Assembly: GCA_027052755.1 (NCBI GenBank)
Contig: JALUEN010000081.1
Location: forward strand, 1-15,933
Source: a bacterium
GTDB taxonomy: Bacteria; DRYD01; JALUEN01
Direction: 5' to 3'
Length of the DNA stretch: 15,933 nt
Positions 7,401 through 14,396 of this stretch are shown here, one piece after another. Each line of letters begins with the position of its first letter. The first letter of the stretch is position 1. The notes beneath the pieces are model-generated. The model was not told the DNA's origin, did not search any database, and saw nothing but the letters and a program-made list of their open reading frames with translations. Both the position numbers and the translations under genes were made by a program.

Positions 7401-8848
7401 GTTCTCTCCCTCCTCTCACTTTGTTTAGAAGAAGCGGAGAACTTCTTGAACAGGATCTTTATAGGAGCATATGGGATGTTAAGGGTTCTCCTAAGGGATC
7501 TCTGGATATATAGCTTCAAACTCTTAGGGATCTTCTCTGGTAGGTCATTGAAGTACAGGAGAAAGGTTGGTGGTAGGGTATCTATCTGCTTAGCATCAAG
7601 GAGTCTCATCTTTTTCCCAGAGCTTCCGCGTGGCAGTGGGACTGAGATGAGGAGGTTATGTATCAGCTCTTTCAGTGAAACGATTTGGGAATGTGAGGAC
7701 TCATAAAAGTTGTAGTTAAGCTGGGCTTCTACCTCAGATATAAGCTGAAGTAGCTCGCTTATCCCGAACCTCAGTTTAGCAGATGTGAAGGTTATCGGTG
7801 CCCACTCAACAAAAGATAGAGCTTCCCTAATGGATAGGGTTAGCTCGTACCTCCGTTGAGCGTTGTTAAGCTCTTTGAAGCTCTCTGTCTTTAGTGCTAG
7901 ATCTAGTTTGTTGCCCACGATTATCAAGCCTTTGTTGTACTCGTCTACTAAACCGCTTAACCTCTTGTCCTGTCTAGTTACACCCTCTTGAAGGTCTATA
8001 ACGAGTATGAGGAGATCAGCGAATTTTATGGTCCCCAATGATCTCTTAGCTGAGAACTTCTCTAGGTCTTCCTCTATCCTAGCTCTTCGCCTTAATCCAG
8101 GGGTATCTATGAGTAAGTATTCCTTTCCCCTATAGCTGAAAGCTATATCTATTGCATCTCTCGTAGTGCCTGGTATCTCGGAGACGAGGTTTACCTCTGA
8201 ACCTAAGATAGCGTTGATCAGCGAGGATTTGCCCACGTTAGGCCTACCTATGAAACCTATCCTCAACCTTGGGGAGGATCTCTTCTCTGATCTAAGTTTT
8301 GCATTGCCTGCGTTGACCAGATCTAAGATAGAGAATAGTATCTCATCTATGTTCATCTTCTGGGTAGCTGATGTCCTTATAACCTCTTGGAAGCCGAAGT
8401 AATTGAGATCCTCAAACTCCTCATCTTTAACCCTGTGAGTTTCAGATTTGTTGAGTAGAAGTATGACAGGTTTACCGGTTTTATGAAGCTCCTCAGCTAG
8501 TTTCTCGTCTACACTGGTTGGACCTTCTCTCGCGTCAACTGTGAAGAGAATGATATCTGCTTCATCTATAGCTCTCTTGGTCTGGGTAAGTAGTTTCTCC
8601 AGGAAGTCATCCGAGGCCTCATCTATGTAGCCTGCTGTATCCATGAACAGTATATCTATACCTCTGAAGTGGCGCCAGGCATAGACTATATCCCTGGTAA
8701 CGCCCTCAGTTTCATCTACAACTGATTTATCCCTTCCCACAAGCCTGTTAAAGATAGAAGATTTACCTACGTTGGGCCTCCCTACTATAGCCACCTTTAA
8801 GCTACCTAAGGATTCCTCCCTAGTACCTTTTGCAGTTATCTCTTTCAT
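7391..8848 (-). CDS. der: Ribosome biogenesis GTPase Der (EngA)
   Basis: A 485-aa double-GTPase needed for 50S subunit maturation. Domain 1 has GRPNVGKS (23-30), the TRD segment (51-53), DTAG (70-73) and a G4 box NKSE (133-136). Domain 2 has GRPNVGKSS (201-209), PGTTRD (226-231), DTPG (248-251) and NKLD (313-316). A C-terminal KH-like domain follows, including the usual PPTFLLYFNDLPEKIPKSLK region and a C-terminal basic tail. The domain 1 G4 box has Glu where NKxD is the rule, whereas domain 2 is canonical. ATG 8848 is preceded by AAAGGTGAT. Length is at the long end of the family because of a roughly 15-residue N-terminal extension and the tail. It is the first gene of a two-gene unit with the NTPase. 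Confidence 0.96.
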   Translation of the reverse strand: MKEITAKGTREESLGSLKVAIVGRPNVGKSSIFNRLVGRDKSVVDETEGVTRDIVYAWRHFRGIDILFMDTAGYIDEASDDFLEKLLTQTKRAIDEADIILFTVDAREGPTSVDEKLAEELHKTGKPVILLLNKSETHRVKDEEFEDLNYFGFQEVIRTSATQKMNIDEILFSILDLVNAGNAKLRSEKRSSPRLRIGFIGRPNVGKSSLINAILGSEVNLVSEIPGTTRDAIDIAFSYRGKEYLLIDTPGLRRRARIEEDLEKFSAKRSLGTIKFADLLILVIDLQEGVTRQDKRLSGLVDEYNKGLIIVGNKLDLALKTESFKELNNAQRRYELTLSIREALSFVEWAPITFTSAKLRFGISELLQLISEVEAQLNYNFYESSHSQIVSLKELIHNLLISVPLPRGSSGKKMRLLDAKQIDTLPPTFLLYFNDLPEKIPKSLKLYIQRSLRRTLNIPYAPIKILFKKFSASSKQSERRERTWR

Positions 8849-8956
8849 GGCTTATCACCTTTGCTTAATATCTTCATAGAAGTTATTTCACCTATCTCCC
8901 TGATCCTCCCTTGATTTCTGACCCTTCTCTTAAGTTTTAGGTTAAGTTTTGAAGCC

Positions 8957-8985
8957 TTGAAGGTTTCTCAGTGGGACTATAGAAT
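8957..8985 (+). promoter_or_regulatory. Candidate promoter for the 9036 barrel gene and ttuA
   Basis: TTGAAG (8957-8962), a 17-base spacer and TAGAAT (8980-8985) fit a sigma-70-type promoter, about 50 bases upstream of the GTG at 9036. It lies in the 187-base divergent gap between der and the barrel gene. The boxes are good but not perfect, and I found no equally good match for the der direction. Confidence 0.4.
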
Positions 8986-9035
8986 AGACAATAGAGAGAG
9001 GATTAGAGCTTTATTAGTTTGGGGGTTGTTAGTAA

Positions 9036-9788
9036 GTGATAAAAAGTAGTTTAAAGCTCTTCCTCAGTGGAATTCTAATAGTAATGATAGCTTTTCTTTT
9101 CAGCCTATCTCTCGCTTTTCCCTTAGAACTCTCTTCTGCTTCGCTATCAATTCCCCGTTTAGATCTCACCCCTGTGGGAGATCAACTGTCCATCAGTGAG
9201 GGGACATCGTTTTCTAACATAATATTCTATAACTCTCTTAACCAATATATCTCACAATCCGTACTGTCTTATACTTACATGAATCACGCGCTTAGGTTAA
9301 GTGAGAGATCACCTTTAACCCTCTGGGACATTAACCTGAGCGTTTACAGAAATACCTCTCAGAACTTATCAATATTAAATCTGAAATCAGCTCAACCTGC
9401 TATGAGGAACGAATTTAAAGGGGAACCATATCTAGGGACCTCCCTGTTTCTCAGAAAAGCTATAAGTCGCCTGCGAGTGGTCTATTACATTGAGGATCTA
9501 AGCTCAAATCTAAGCGCAAGTTATCCCTCTAACTCTATCTCAGCGAATTACGTTGGAGGAGTTACCTTGAGCTACTTTCTCAGCAATAAATTCGCTATAT
9601 CATCATCGCATCAGTTCCTCAGGCTAGCAGGCGATAAACTGAACTTTGACAGGTTAAGCAATCTATCTGCTACTTATTTCTTCAACTCCTCTCTCTCCTT
9701 ATCTCTTGACCTAGTCTCAGAGGAGCCCTTTAAGTTCAGCGATTCTGAGAACCTCTCCACCTCTTTCAAGGTCGTAATCAGGTTCTGA
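9036..9788 (+). CDS. Small outer-membrane beta-barrel-like protein
   Basis: A 250-aa protein with a signal peptide: MIKSSLK, hydrophobic LFLSGILIVMIAFLFSLSLA, likely cleavage after residue 27. The mature chain is rich in Ser, Asn and Leu and in amphipathic strands, for example YLGTSLFLRKA, VTLSYFLSNKFAISSSHQF and LSATYFFNSSLSLSLDL. It ends FKVVIRF, and the terminal phenylalanine again matches the outer-membrane barrel signature. No enzymatic motif or cysteine is evident. The start is GTG 9036 with a GGGGG-type ribosome binding site. It lies 50 bases before ttuA, so the two may share a transcript, but no functional link is apparent. The family is not recognised. It could be lineage-specific. 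Confidence 0.72.
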   Translation: MIKSSLKLFLSGILIVMIAFLFSLSLAFPLELSSASLSIPRLDLTPVGDQLSISEGTSFSNIIFYNSLNQYISQSVLSYTYMNHALRLSERSPLTLWDINLSVYRNTSQNLSILNLKSAQPAMRNEFKGEPYLGTSLFLRKAISRLRVVYYIEDLSSNLSASYPSNSISANYVGGVTLSYFLSNKFAISSSHQFLRLAGDKLNFDRLSNLSATYFFNSSLSLSLDLVSEEPFKFSDSENLSTSFKVVIRF

Positions 9789-9838
9789 TCTCTCCTCACA
9801 TCCCTAGGTTAAACCACTTCCTGAGAGGAGGTAGGATT

Positions 9839-10798
9839 ATGGCGCTCTGTAGGATATGTAAGGAGAAGAAGATTATCACTAAGGCAGATGTTTACCTGAA
9901 ACACTACAGGCTTCCTCTATGTAAGAAACACTTTAAGGAGTGGTTTCTCAAGAGATTAAAAGGAACTATTGAGAAGTTTGACATGTTCAAGGAGAGCGTT
10001 GCAGTAGGTGTCTCCGGGGGAATGGATTCCATGACCTTATGGCAGGCTCTCACGGAGCTAGGGTACAAGGTCTATGGAATACATATCAATCTAGGAATCC
10101 CAGGAGCCTCTGAGAAAGCTTACGAAAAGGTAAGTAAGTTCGCGGAGGAGAAGGGGTTAGATCTCCACGTCGTTAACTTGAAAGACGAGGTAGGTGCTAC
10201 ACTTCCTGAGATAGTGAAACTTAGGAAGCGACCTGCTTGCGCTGTCTGTGGGCAGATTAAACGCGCTCTACTAAATAAGTACGCTAAGAGATTCAACGTG
10301 GAGGCGGTAGCAACAGGTCATCACCTGGATGATGAGGCTGCCACGCTTCTAGCTAATATACTGACCTGGAACTTACCGCTTCTTAAGAGAAAACACCCGG
10401 TTTTACCCAGCAGAGATGGCTTCGTGAAAAAGGTGAAACCGCTAGTTAGGTTCACGAAAGCTGATATAAAAGCCTGGGTTGACCTAGAGGGGATAGACTA
10501 CGTTAAAGGTGAGTGTCCGTTGTCAACAGGAGCTTCGCTGAAAAAGTGGACAGCGCTTCTAGAGGAGATAGAGAAAGCTTTTCCTCAGACTAAGTTTAAG
10601 TTCCTGTTTCAGTACTGGGAGATCATCCAACCTATATTCAGGGAACACCTAGAGATCCCAGAGGACGAGTTTAAGATAGTTCCTTGCAAGTACTGTGGAG
10701 AACCAGCTGTAATATACAACGAGGATGAAGAACCTATCTGCACGATCTGTAAGTTGAGAGAGCTTGTTAACCAGAGCTTAGAGGTCTCCTCTAATTAG
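9839..10798 (+). CDS. ttuA: tRNA-5-methyluridine(54) 2-sulfurtransferase, TtuA type
   Basis: A 319-aa PP-loop ATPase that thiolates T54 of tRNA to 2-thioribothymidine, a modification stabilising tRNA at high temperature. The N-terminal zinc finger ligands are C4, C7, C28 and H31. The ATP-binding PP-loop SGGMDS is at 59-64, in VGVSGGMDSM. The Fe-S/catalytic cysteines C134 and C137 (CAVCG) and C226 (GECPLS) are present. GHHLDDEAATL (160-170) is typical of the TtcA/TtuA family, and a second zinc finger has C283, C286, C301 and C304. The two zinc fingers and the CxxC...C trio distinguish TtuA from TtcA. ATG 9839 has AGGAGG upstream. The sulfur carrier TtuB is not in the window. This is the strongest single hint of a thermophile here. 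It ends before a bidirectional terminator. Confidence 0.92.
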   Translation: MALCRICKEKKIITKADVYLKHYRLPLCKKHFKEWFLKRLKGTIEKFDMFKESVAVGVSGGMDSMTLWQALTELGYKVYGIHINLGIPGASEKAYEKVSKFAEEKGLDLHVVNLKDEVGATLPEIVKLRKRPACAVCGQIKRALLNKYAKRFNVEAVATGHHLDDEAATLLANILTWNLPLLKRKHPVLPSRDGFVKKVKPLVRFTKADIKAWVDLEGIDYVKGECPLSTGASLKKWTALLEEIEKAFPQTKFKFLFQYWEIIQPIFREHLEIPEDEFKIVPCKYCGEPAVIYNEDEEPICTICKLRELVNQSLEVSSN

Positions 10799-10850
10799 CC
10801 TCCTAATTGCTGAGACTCTTATCTTAAATCACTTGATTTGGGACGATAAA

Positions 10851-10890
10851 AGAAAAGGGGAGCGGGTAAACCTGCCCACTCCCCTTTTTT
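10851..10890. terminator. Bidirectional terminator between ttuA and the 148-aa gene
   Basis: A 15-bp near-perfect stem pairs AAAAGGGGAGCGGGT (10853-10867) with GCCCACTCCCCTTTT, around a 6-base loop. T runs lie on both sides: TTTTTT at 10885-10890 for the plus strand and CCCCTTTTCTTTT for the minus strand. One C-A mismatch on the plus strand becomes a G-U pair on the minus strand, so the hairpin is slightly better for the leftward 148-aa gene. Confidence 0.9.
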
Positions 10891-10923
10891 CTACTCCTTA
10901 TAATTCCCTTAAGGAACTTCCCA

Positions 10924-11370
10924 CTAGGCGTAGGCTATCTGAGCGGCGTTGTAGAAGTTAGCGTAACCAGCAGAACTTATCTGGGCGAAAGAAGCGTAGG
11001 ACTGCTGCAGGTAAGCCATGTTAGCTTGCAAGTAGCTCTGGAGTAGTTTCTGCTGCTGCTGCATGTACATGAAGGTGCTTATTCCACCTAATAAGCTCTG
11101 ACCTAACTGAGCGCCGAAGAAGGCTCCTATTGGACCACCTAACATGAACCCAAGGATTCCTCCACCTACGGTACCTAGTATTGAGGCTAGAATTGGGTTA
11201 CCGAGTATAGCCTTGGCTATACCACCGATGAACTTTAAGGGCTTAACTATAGTGAAGTCAAAGACCGCCTTGATCCCCTTAAAGACAGCCTTACCAACAC
11301 CAGCTATGGCTTTACCAACACCCTTAAAAACCTTACCTATCGCTTTTCCTATTTTTCCAAATAGACCCAT
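10924..11370 (-). CDS. Cationic glycine-zipper protein with lysine heptads, unknown
   Basis: A 148-aa protein I do not recognise. Residues 1-37 are an amphipathic cationic segment, MGLFGKIGKAIGKVFKGVGK onward, with Lys at 6, 9, 13, 16, 20, 27, 31 and 34 and a 7-residue period (GVGKAIA, GVGKAVF, KGIKAVF). Residues 57-97 form a hydrophobic glycine zipper (GTVGGGILGFMLGGPIGAFF) of hairpin-forming type. Residues 101-148 are rich in Gln, Tyr, Ala and Ser (MQQQQKLLQSYLQ ... YNAAQIAYA) and look helical. There is one acidic residue (D38), no cysteine and no cleavable signal peptide. The gene has a near-consensus promoter, AAGGGGGTG as ribosome binding site and its own terminator, pointing to high stand-alone expression. 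It resembles virion membrane-penetration proteins or membrane-active peptides only in general properties. Confidence 0.85.
   Translation of the reverse strand: MGLFGKIGKAIGKVFKGVGKAIAGVGKAVFKGIKAVFDFTIVKPLKFIGGIAKAILGNPILASILGTVGGGILGFMLGGPIGAFFGAQLGQSLLGGISTFMYMQQQQKLLQSYLQANMAYLQQSYASFAQISSAGYANFYNAAQIAYA
11291..11322 (-). repeat. Two exact 11-bp copies, 21-bp spacing, inside the 148-aa gene
   Basis: TTACCAACACC (plus-strand reading) occurs at 11291-11301 and 11312-11322. The offset is 21 bases, exactly one heptad of the GVGKA repeat. Matching DNA, not only matching protein, suggests that the repeat arose by recent internal duplication. Confidence 0.75.
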
Positions 11371-11412
11371 TTAATACACCCCCTTAATTATTAATTCTCC
11401 CCGACCTAATAT

Positions 11413-11441
11413 ATTATTACGTAAAAAGGAGATGTTGTCAA
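11413..11441 (-). promoter_or_regulatory. Near-consensus sigma-70-type promoter of the 148-aa gene
   Basis: On the minus strand, a perfect TTGACA (11441-11436) is followed by 17 bases and AATAAT (11418-11413, five of six positions of TATAAT). The predicted start is near 11405, leaving a leader of about 35 bases with AAGGGGGTG before the ATG. It is the best promoter in the window and lies just past the stop of the zinc-knuckle gene. Confidence 0.8.
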
Positions 11442-11453
11442 TAGCTCCACAAG

Positions 11454-12398
11454 TTATTTTTTACATTTTTTTAATAACGGTAACCTAAATTTAATCCACT
11501 CTCTAAACGGTGTAATCATCAAGTAACCTCCATCCTGTATTGTTTTCTGAATTTCCTCAAAGGGGATTCCAATCACCTTGCTGAGCTTTCTCCTCAGAGA
11601 TGTCTTAGCTTTCATCACCTTAGGAAGACAAGAGGTACATAGATATTTATTCCTTTTCCCTTGAAAGAGAATTAGCTCTTCTCTTATCGTTTTTCTCTTA
11701 CAGATAGCGCAGACCCTTATGGGATGCCTCTTTAACCTTTTCCTGAGCTTAGAGAGGAGGTAGAGGATTTGCTTTTCCTCTTCACTTAGATTATCTAGCC
11801 AGCTAGAAAGCGAACTTAAGAACTTCTCCAGGTCCCTTGGAATAACCTCTTCTAGAAGGCTTTTGAGGGTTTCGTCTTTGGGAGGCTTGCCTCTTCTTAT
11901 GTACTTGCTCACTTCCTCAGCTAGATTCATCAATGTGTGAGAGTATGTTTTTTGAGAGATCGGGGAGATCCTTCTCTCAGGAAATAAACTGCATGGAGCT
12001 ACCCATAAGTTCCAGGCTATAGCTAGGACGATGTTAAGGGAGTGTTTAGGGGATAAAAACGGAATAGAAGGGGCCTCGCTTGATAGTGGTAGTTTCTCAA
12101 GAGGTAGAGGGATATTATCTAATATGTCTATAGGAGGAGCTAGGAGGGTTTTGGATCTCAGACCTAAGAGCATTATATGGTTGTTTAGAACTTCTAGGAG
12201 ATAGTCTATGGAAACTCTAAACCTCTCCTGAGAGGAGATGATCAGATGTACTCCTAGTTTGGCAAACCTGAGGAAGGAGATCCTTCTACATAACCTGGAA
12301 GTTATACCTAGTTCTCTAAGCTTCTCATAGATGGTTCTCAACTTTCGCTTCTTGTTCTCAACTCTCATGATAACTTTACGCGATAGGTCCTCACTCAA
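11454..12398 (-). CDS. Basic zinc-knuckle protein of unknown function
   Basis: A 314-aa very basic protein, with Lys/Arg clusters such as ENKKRKLR near residue 14, RKRLKRHP near 219 and a KKCKK end. The only motif I can name is a pair of CxxC knuckles, C230-C233 (CAIC) and C254-C257 (CTSC), about 20 residues apart. This is a treble-clef or zinc-ribbon spacing seen in many nucleic-acid-binding proteins. The N-terminal 110 residues look like a helical domain and the middle (175-225) is a helical, charged stretch. Start is uncertain. TTG 12398 gives the longest frame, but its AAGGTGA lies only a base or two upstream, and ATG 11 codons in (VIMRVENKK) is an alternative. Next downstream is the 148-aa gene, which has its own promoter. 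A regulatory, DNA- or RNA-binding or mobile-element role is possible. None is established. Confidence 0.68.
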   Translation of the reverse strand: MSEDLSRKVIMRVENKKRKLRTIYEKLRELGITSRLCRRISFLRFAKLGVHLIISSQERFRVSIDYLLEVLNNHIMLLGLRSKTLLAPPIDILDNIPLPLEKLPLSSEAPSIPFLSPKHSLNIVLAIAWNLWVAPCSLFPERRISPISQKTYSHTLMNLAEEVSKYIRRGKPPKDETLKSLLEEVIPRDLEKFLSSLSSWLDNLSEEEKQILYLLSKLRKRLKRHPIRVCAICKRKTIREELILFQGKRNKYLCTSCLPKVMKAKTSLRRKLSKVIGIPFEEIQKTIQDGGYLMITPFREWIKFRLPLLKKCKK

Positions 12399-12416
12399 TT
12401 CACCTTGTACATTAGA

Positions 12417-12456
12417 GGGTTAACCCATAAATGGTTGAAATTCCTTCTAGGAATTT
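12417..12456. promoter_or_regulatory. Two inverted repeats in the divergent gap before porG
   Basis: GGGTTAACCC is a perfect 10-bp palindrome at 12417-12426. AAATTCCT / AGGAATTT form an 8-bp inverted repeat with a 3-base spacer at 12438-12456. They lie between the divergent zinc-knuckle gene and porG, the place where an operator is expected. No promoter boxes were clear enough to call. Confidence 0.4.
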
Positions 12457-12495
12457 TCTCTTACCTACATCCAATCTTCAAGGAGGGGATCTAAT

Positions 12496-13119
12496 ATGCC
12501 TAAGGATATGCTGGAGATCAGGTGGCATGGTAGGGGAGGTCAGGGTGTTAAGACTGCGTCTTATCTCCTCGGTGAAGCGTTTATGGAGCTTGGGAAATAT
12601 ATTCAGGCTTTTCCTGAGTACGGGCCTGAGAGATCTGGAGCTCCTGTAACCGCTTACACTAGGGTTAGTGATAAGCCTATTCACATTCACAGCCCTATCG
12701 TATCTCCTGACCTGGTTATCGTGGTTGATGCCTCACTAATACCTTTTGTAAACGTTCTTAAGGGGATGAAGGAAGAAGGTACTATAATCATCAACACGAA
12801 GAAGGCTCCTCAGGAGGTCCTAGAGGATCTCAAACCTTACATAACCTCTCCTATTAAACTGAAGGTAGCCACAGTTGACGCTACTGGTATTGCCCTAGAG
12901 ACTATAAAGAGGCCAATTCCTAACGTTCCTCTCTTAGGCGCCTTCTCTAAAGTTACTGAATTGGTCTCCTTAGATAGGATGAAGGAACAGCTTAGACACA
13001 GCTTCTCTAAGAAGTTCTCCCAGGATGTAGTGGAGGCTAACGTTAGGGCATTAGAGCTAGGTTACGAGAGAACAGAGGTGGCCACATTTCAGCTTGAACC
13101 CCAACCTCAGAGAGCATAG
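12496..13119 (+). CDS. porG: Pyruvate/2-oxoacid:ferredoxin oxidoreductase gamma subunit
   Basis: A 207-aa gamma subunit of a 2-oxoacid:ferredoxin oxidoreductase, the domain that helps bind CoA in the decarboxylating complex. Visible signatures are IRWHGRGGQGVKTASYLLGE (residues 8-27), FPEYGPERSGAPVTAYTRVS (39-58) and PDLVIVVDASL near 72. ATG 12496 has AAGGAGGGG upstream. It is slightly longer than the usual 180-195 residues because of a C-terminal Gln/Pro tail (FQLEPQPQRA). Normally porG is followed by porD, porA and porB. Here it is followed by trmD and the zinc-knuckle gene diverges from it, so the rest of the complex must be elsewhere or the subunit must serve another one. The substrate (pyruvate, 2-oxoglutarate or a branched-chain acid) cannot be decided from the gamma subunit. 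Confidence 0.88.
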   Translation: MPKDMLEIRWHGRGGQGVKTASYLLGEAFMELGKYIQAFPEYGPERSGAPVTAYTRVSDKPIHIHSPIVSPDLVIVVDASLIPFVNVLKGMKEEGTIIINTKKAPQEVLEDLKPYITSPIKLKVATVDATGIALETIKRPIPNVPLLGAFSKVTELVSLDRMKEQLRHSFSKKFSQDVVEANVRALELGYERTEVATFQLEPQPQRA

Positions 13120-13161
13120 CTTAGGTGAACCTCTCATTTAGGCTAAGCGAGTGAGCGGGTG

Positions 13162-13956
13162 ATGAGCGGTAAGTTTAGGGTAGATGTTCTAACCATCTTC
13201 CCTCAAGCGATTAACTGTTTAGCCTCCTTTGGTGCCATTAAGAGAGCTTTGAGGAGGAATCTCATAGAACTTAACGTCGTTAACTTTAGGGACTACTGTC
13301 TTAATAAGCACAAGCAGGTTGACGATACTGTATACGGCACAGGTGATGGGATGTTAATAAAAGTTGAGCCAATTGTTAGGGCTTTAGAAAATCTAGGTGT
13401 CGCTTCCCCCTCTAAGGATAGGAGCTATTGGAGGGTGCTGATGGGACCTAAGGGGACGGTGCTTAGTAACTCAGTAGCCAGGGATCTAGCGAAGTTTAGG
13501 AGACTCGTCGTGATATGTGGGCACTATGAGGGGATTGATGACAGGATAAGGAGCTATATTGATGAGGAGATATCCCTTGGAGATTTCATCTTAAGTAGCG
13601 GAGAGTTGGCTGCTATGGTCTTGATTGACGCTGTGGTGCGCTTCCTACCAAGCGTTATAGCTGGTGAGTCGCTTCGTGATGAGTCATTTCAGGATGGGTT
13701 ATTAGAGGGTCCTCAGTGGACTAGACCTTATGAGTTCAGGGGGCAGAGGGTACCTGACATTTTGAGGAGCGGAGACCACTTAAAGGTAAAGGAGTTTAAT
13801 TTAAAGGGGAAGTTAGCTTTCACTCTCTGGAAACGACCAGATCTCTTTAAAGGGATAGATCTATTAAAATTGAAGGAAAATACAGGTTTTAGCTTGAAGA
13901 AACTAGAAGAGATAATATATGAAGCTATATGGGAGGGTCTGCCATGCAGAACTTAA
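13162..13956 (+). CDS. trmD: tRNA (guanine-N1)-methyltransferase TrmD
   Basis: A 264-aa SPOUT methyltransferase that makes m1G37 in tRNA and prevents frameshifting. The knot motifs are clear: VDVLTIFP near the start, VDDTVYGTGDGMLIK near 54, MGPKGTVLSN near 94, VVICGHYEGIDDR near 113, EISLGDFILSSGELAAMVLI near 132, the catalytic-loop DESFQDG near 173, and WTRPYEFRGQRVPDILRSGDH near 186. I use ATG 13162 over the GTG three bases earlier. The ribosome binding site is weak (GAGCGGG). Its 3' end overlaps rplS by 13 bases, matching the usual trmD-rplS pairing (rimM and rpsP are absent here). Length is about normal. Confidence 0.96.
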   Translation: MSGKFRVDVLTIFPQAINCLASFGAIKRALRRNLIELNVVNFRDYCLNKHKQVDDTVYGTGDGMLIKVEPIVRALENLGVASPSKDRSYWRVLMGPKGTVLSNSVARDLAKFRRLVVICGHYEGIDDRIRSYIDEEISLGDFILSSGELAAMVLIDAVVRFLPSVIAGESLRDESFQDGLLEGPQWTRPYEFRGQRVPDILRSGDHLKVKEFNLKGKLAFTLWKRPDLFKGIDLLKLKENTGFSLKKLEEIIYEAIWEGLPCRT

Positions 13957-14336
13957 AGGAGAAGAGGAAGAGGAGATTAGATATTCAGAACATCATAAGA
14001 AAAGTTGAAGAGAGGAATATCAAGAGTGTTGTGGGTGATGTCAAACCTGAGGATAGGCTCCCTAAGGAGATCAAGGTCGGTGATCAGGTAAGGGTCTACT
14101 ATACGATAGAGACTGAAGGTGGTAAGAGAAAAACACAGATCTTTGAGGGAACGCTGATAGAGATATACGGGGGAGGTATCAGGAAAGCTTTCACAGTTAG
14201 GAGAATCGTTCAAGGTGTAGGAGTGGAGCGAACTTTCAGGCTCTATAGCCCCAACCTAGTTAGAGTAGAGCTTATCAAACACCCATTCAAGAAACCTAGA
14301 AGAGCTAAGCTGTATTACATGAGAGGAGATGACTAA
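13944..14336 (+). CDS. rplS: 50S ribosomal protein bL19
   Basis: A 130-aa ribosomal protein. Family signatures: KVGDQVRVYYTIETEGGKRK, IFEGTLIEIYGGGIRKAFTV, VGVERTFRLYSPNLVRVELI and the C-terminal PRRAKLYYMRGDD. ATG 13944 has GGGAGGG at 13931-13937, which excludes the in-frame ATG at 13929 that would overlap it. The protein is longer than the usual ~115 residues because of a basic N-terminal extension (NLKEKRKRRLDIQNIIRKV). The start lies 13 bases inside trmD. A strong terminator follows 20 bases after the stop. Confidence 0.96.
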   Translation: MQNLKEKRKRRLDIQNIIRKVEERNIKSVVGDVKPEDRLPKEIKVGDQVRVYYTIETEGGKRKTQIFEGTLIEIYGGGIRKAFTVRRIVQGVGVERTFRLYSPNLVRVELIKHPFKKPRRAKLYYMRGDD

Positions 14337-14355
14337 AGTTCGTTCTAGGGGTAGG

Positions 14356-14396
14356 TTTTAAAGGAGGAGGCAAGCGCCTCCTCCTTTAAAATTTTT
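14356..14396 (+). terminator. Rho-independent terminator after rplS
   Basis: A perfect 16-bp stem (TTTTAAAGGAGGAGGC paired with GCCTCCTCCTTTAAAA) with the loop AAGC is followed by TTTTT. This is one of the two strongest hairpins in the window. Its last Ts overlap the next inverted repeat. Confidence 0.95.

Noticed and set aside
9788..9832. Possible long-range pairing of TCTCCTC with the ttuA Shine-Dalgarno (GAGAGGAGG)
   Set aside because: The stem is only about 6 bp across a loop of roughly 30 bases, and AGGAGG-complementary runs are common in this genome.
10832..10845. AAATCA-CT-TGATTT palindrome after ttuA
   Set aside because: The stem is short and AT-rich and sits just before a much stronger terminator. 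It could be chance, and no function can be supported.
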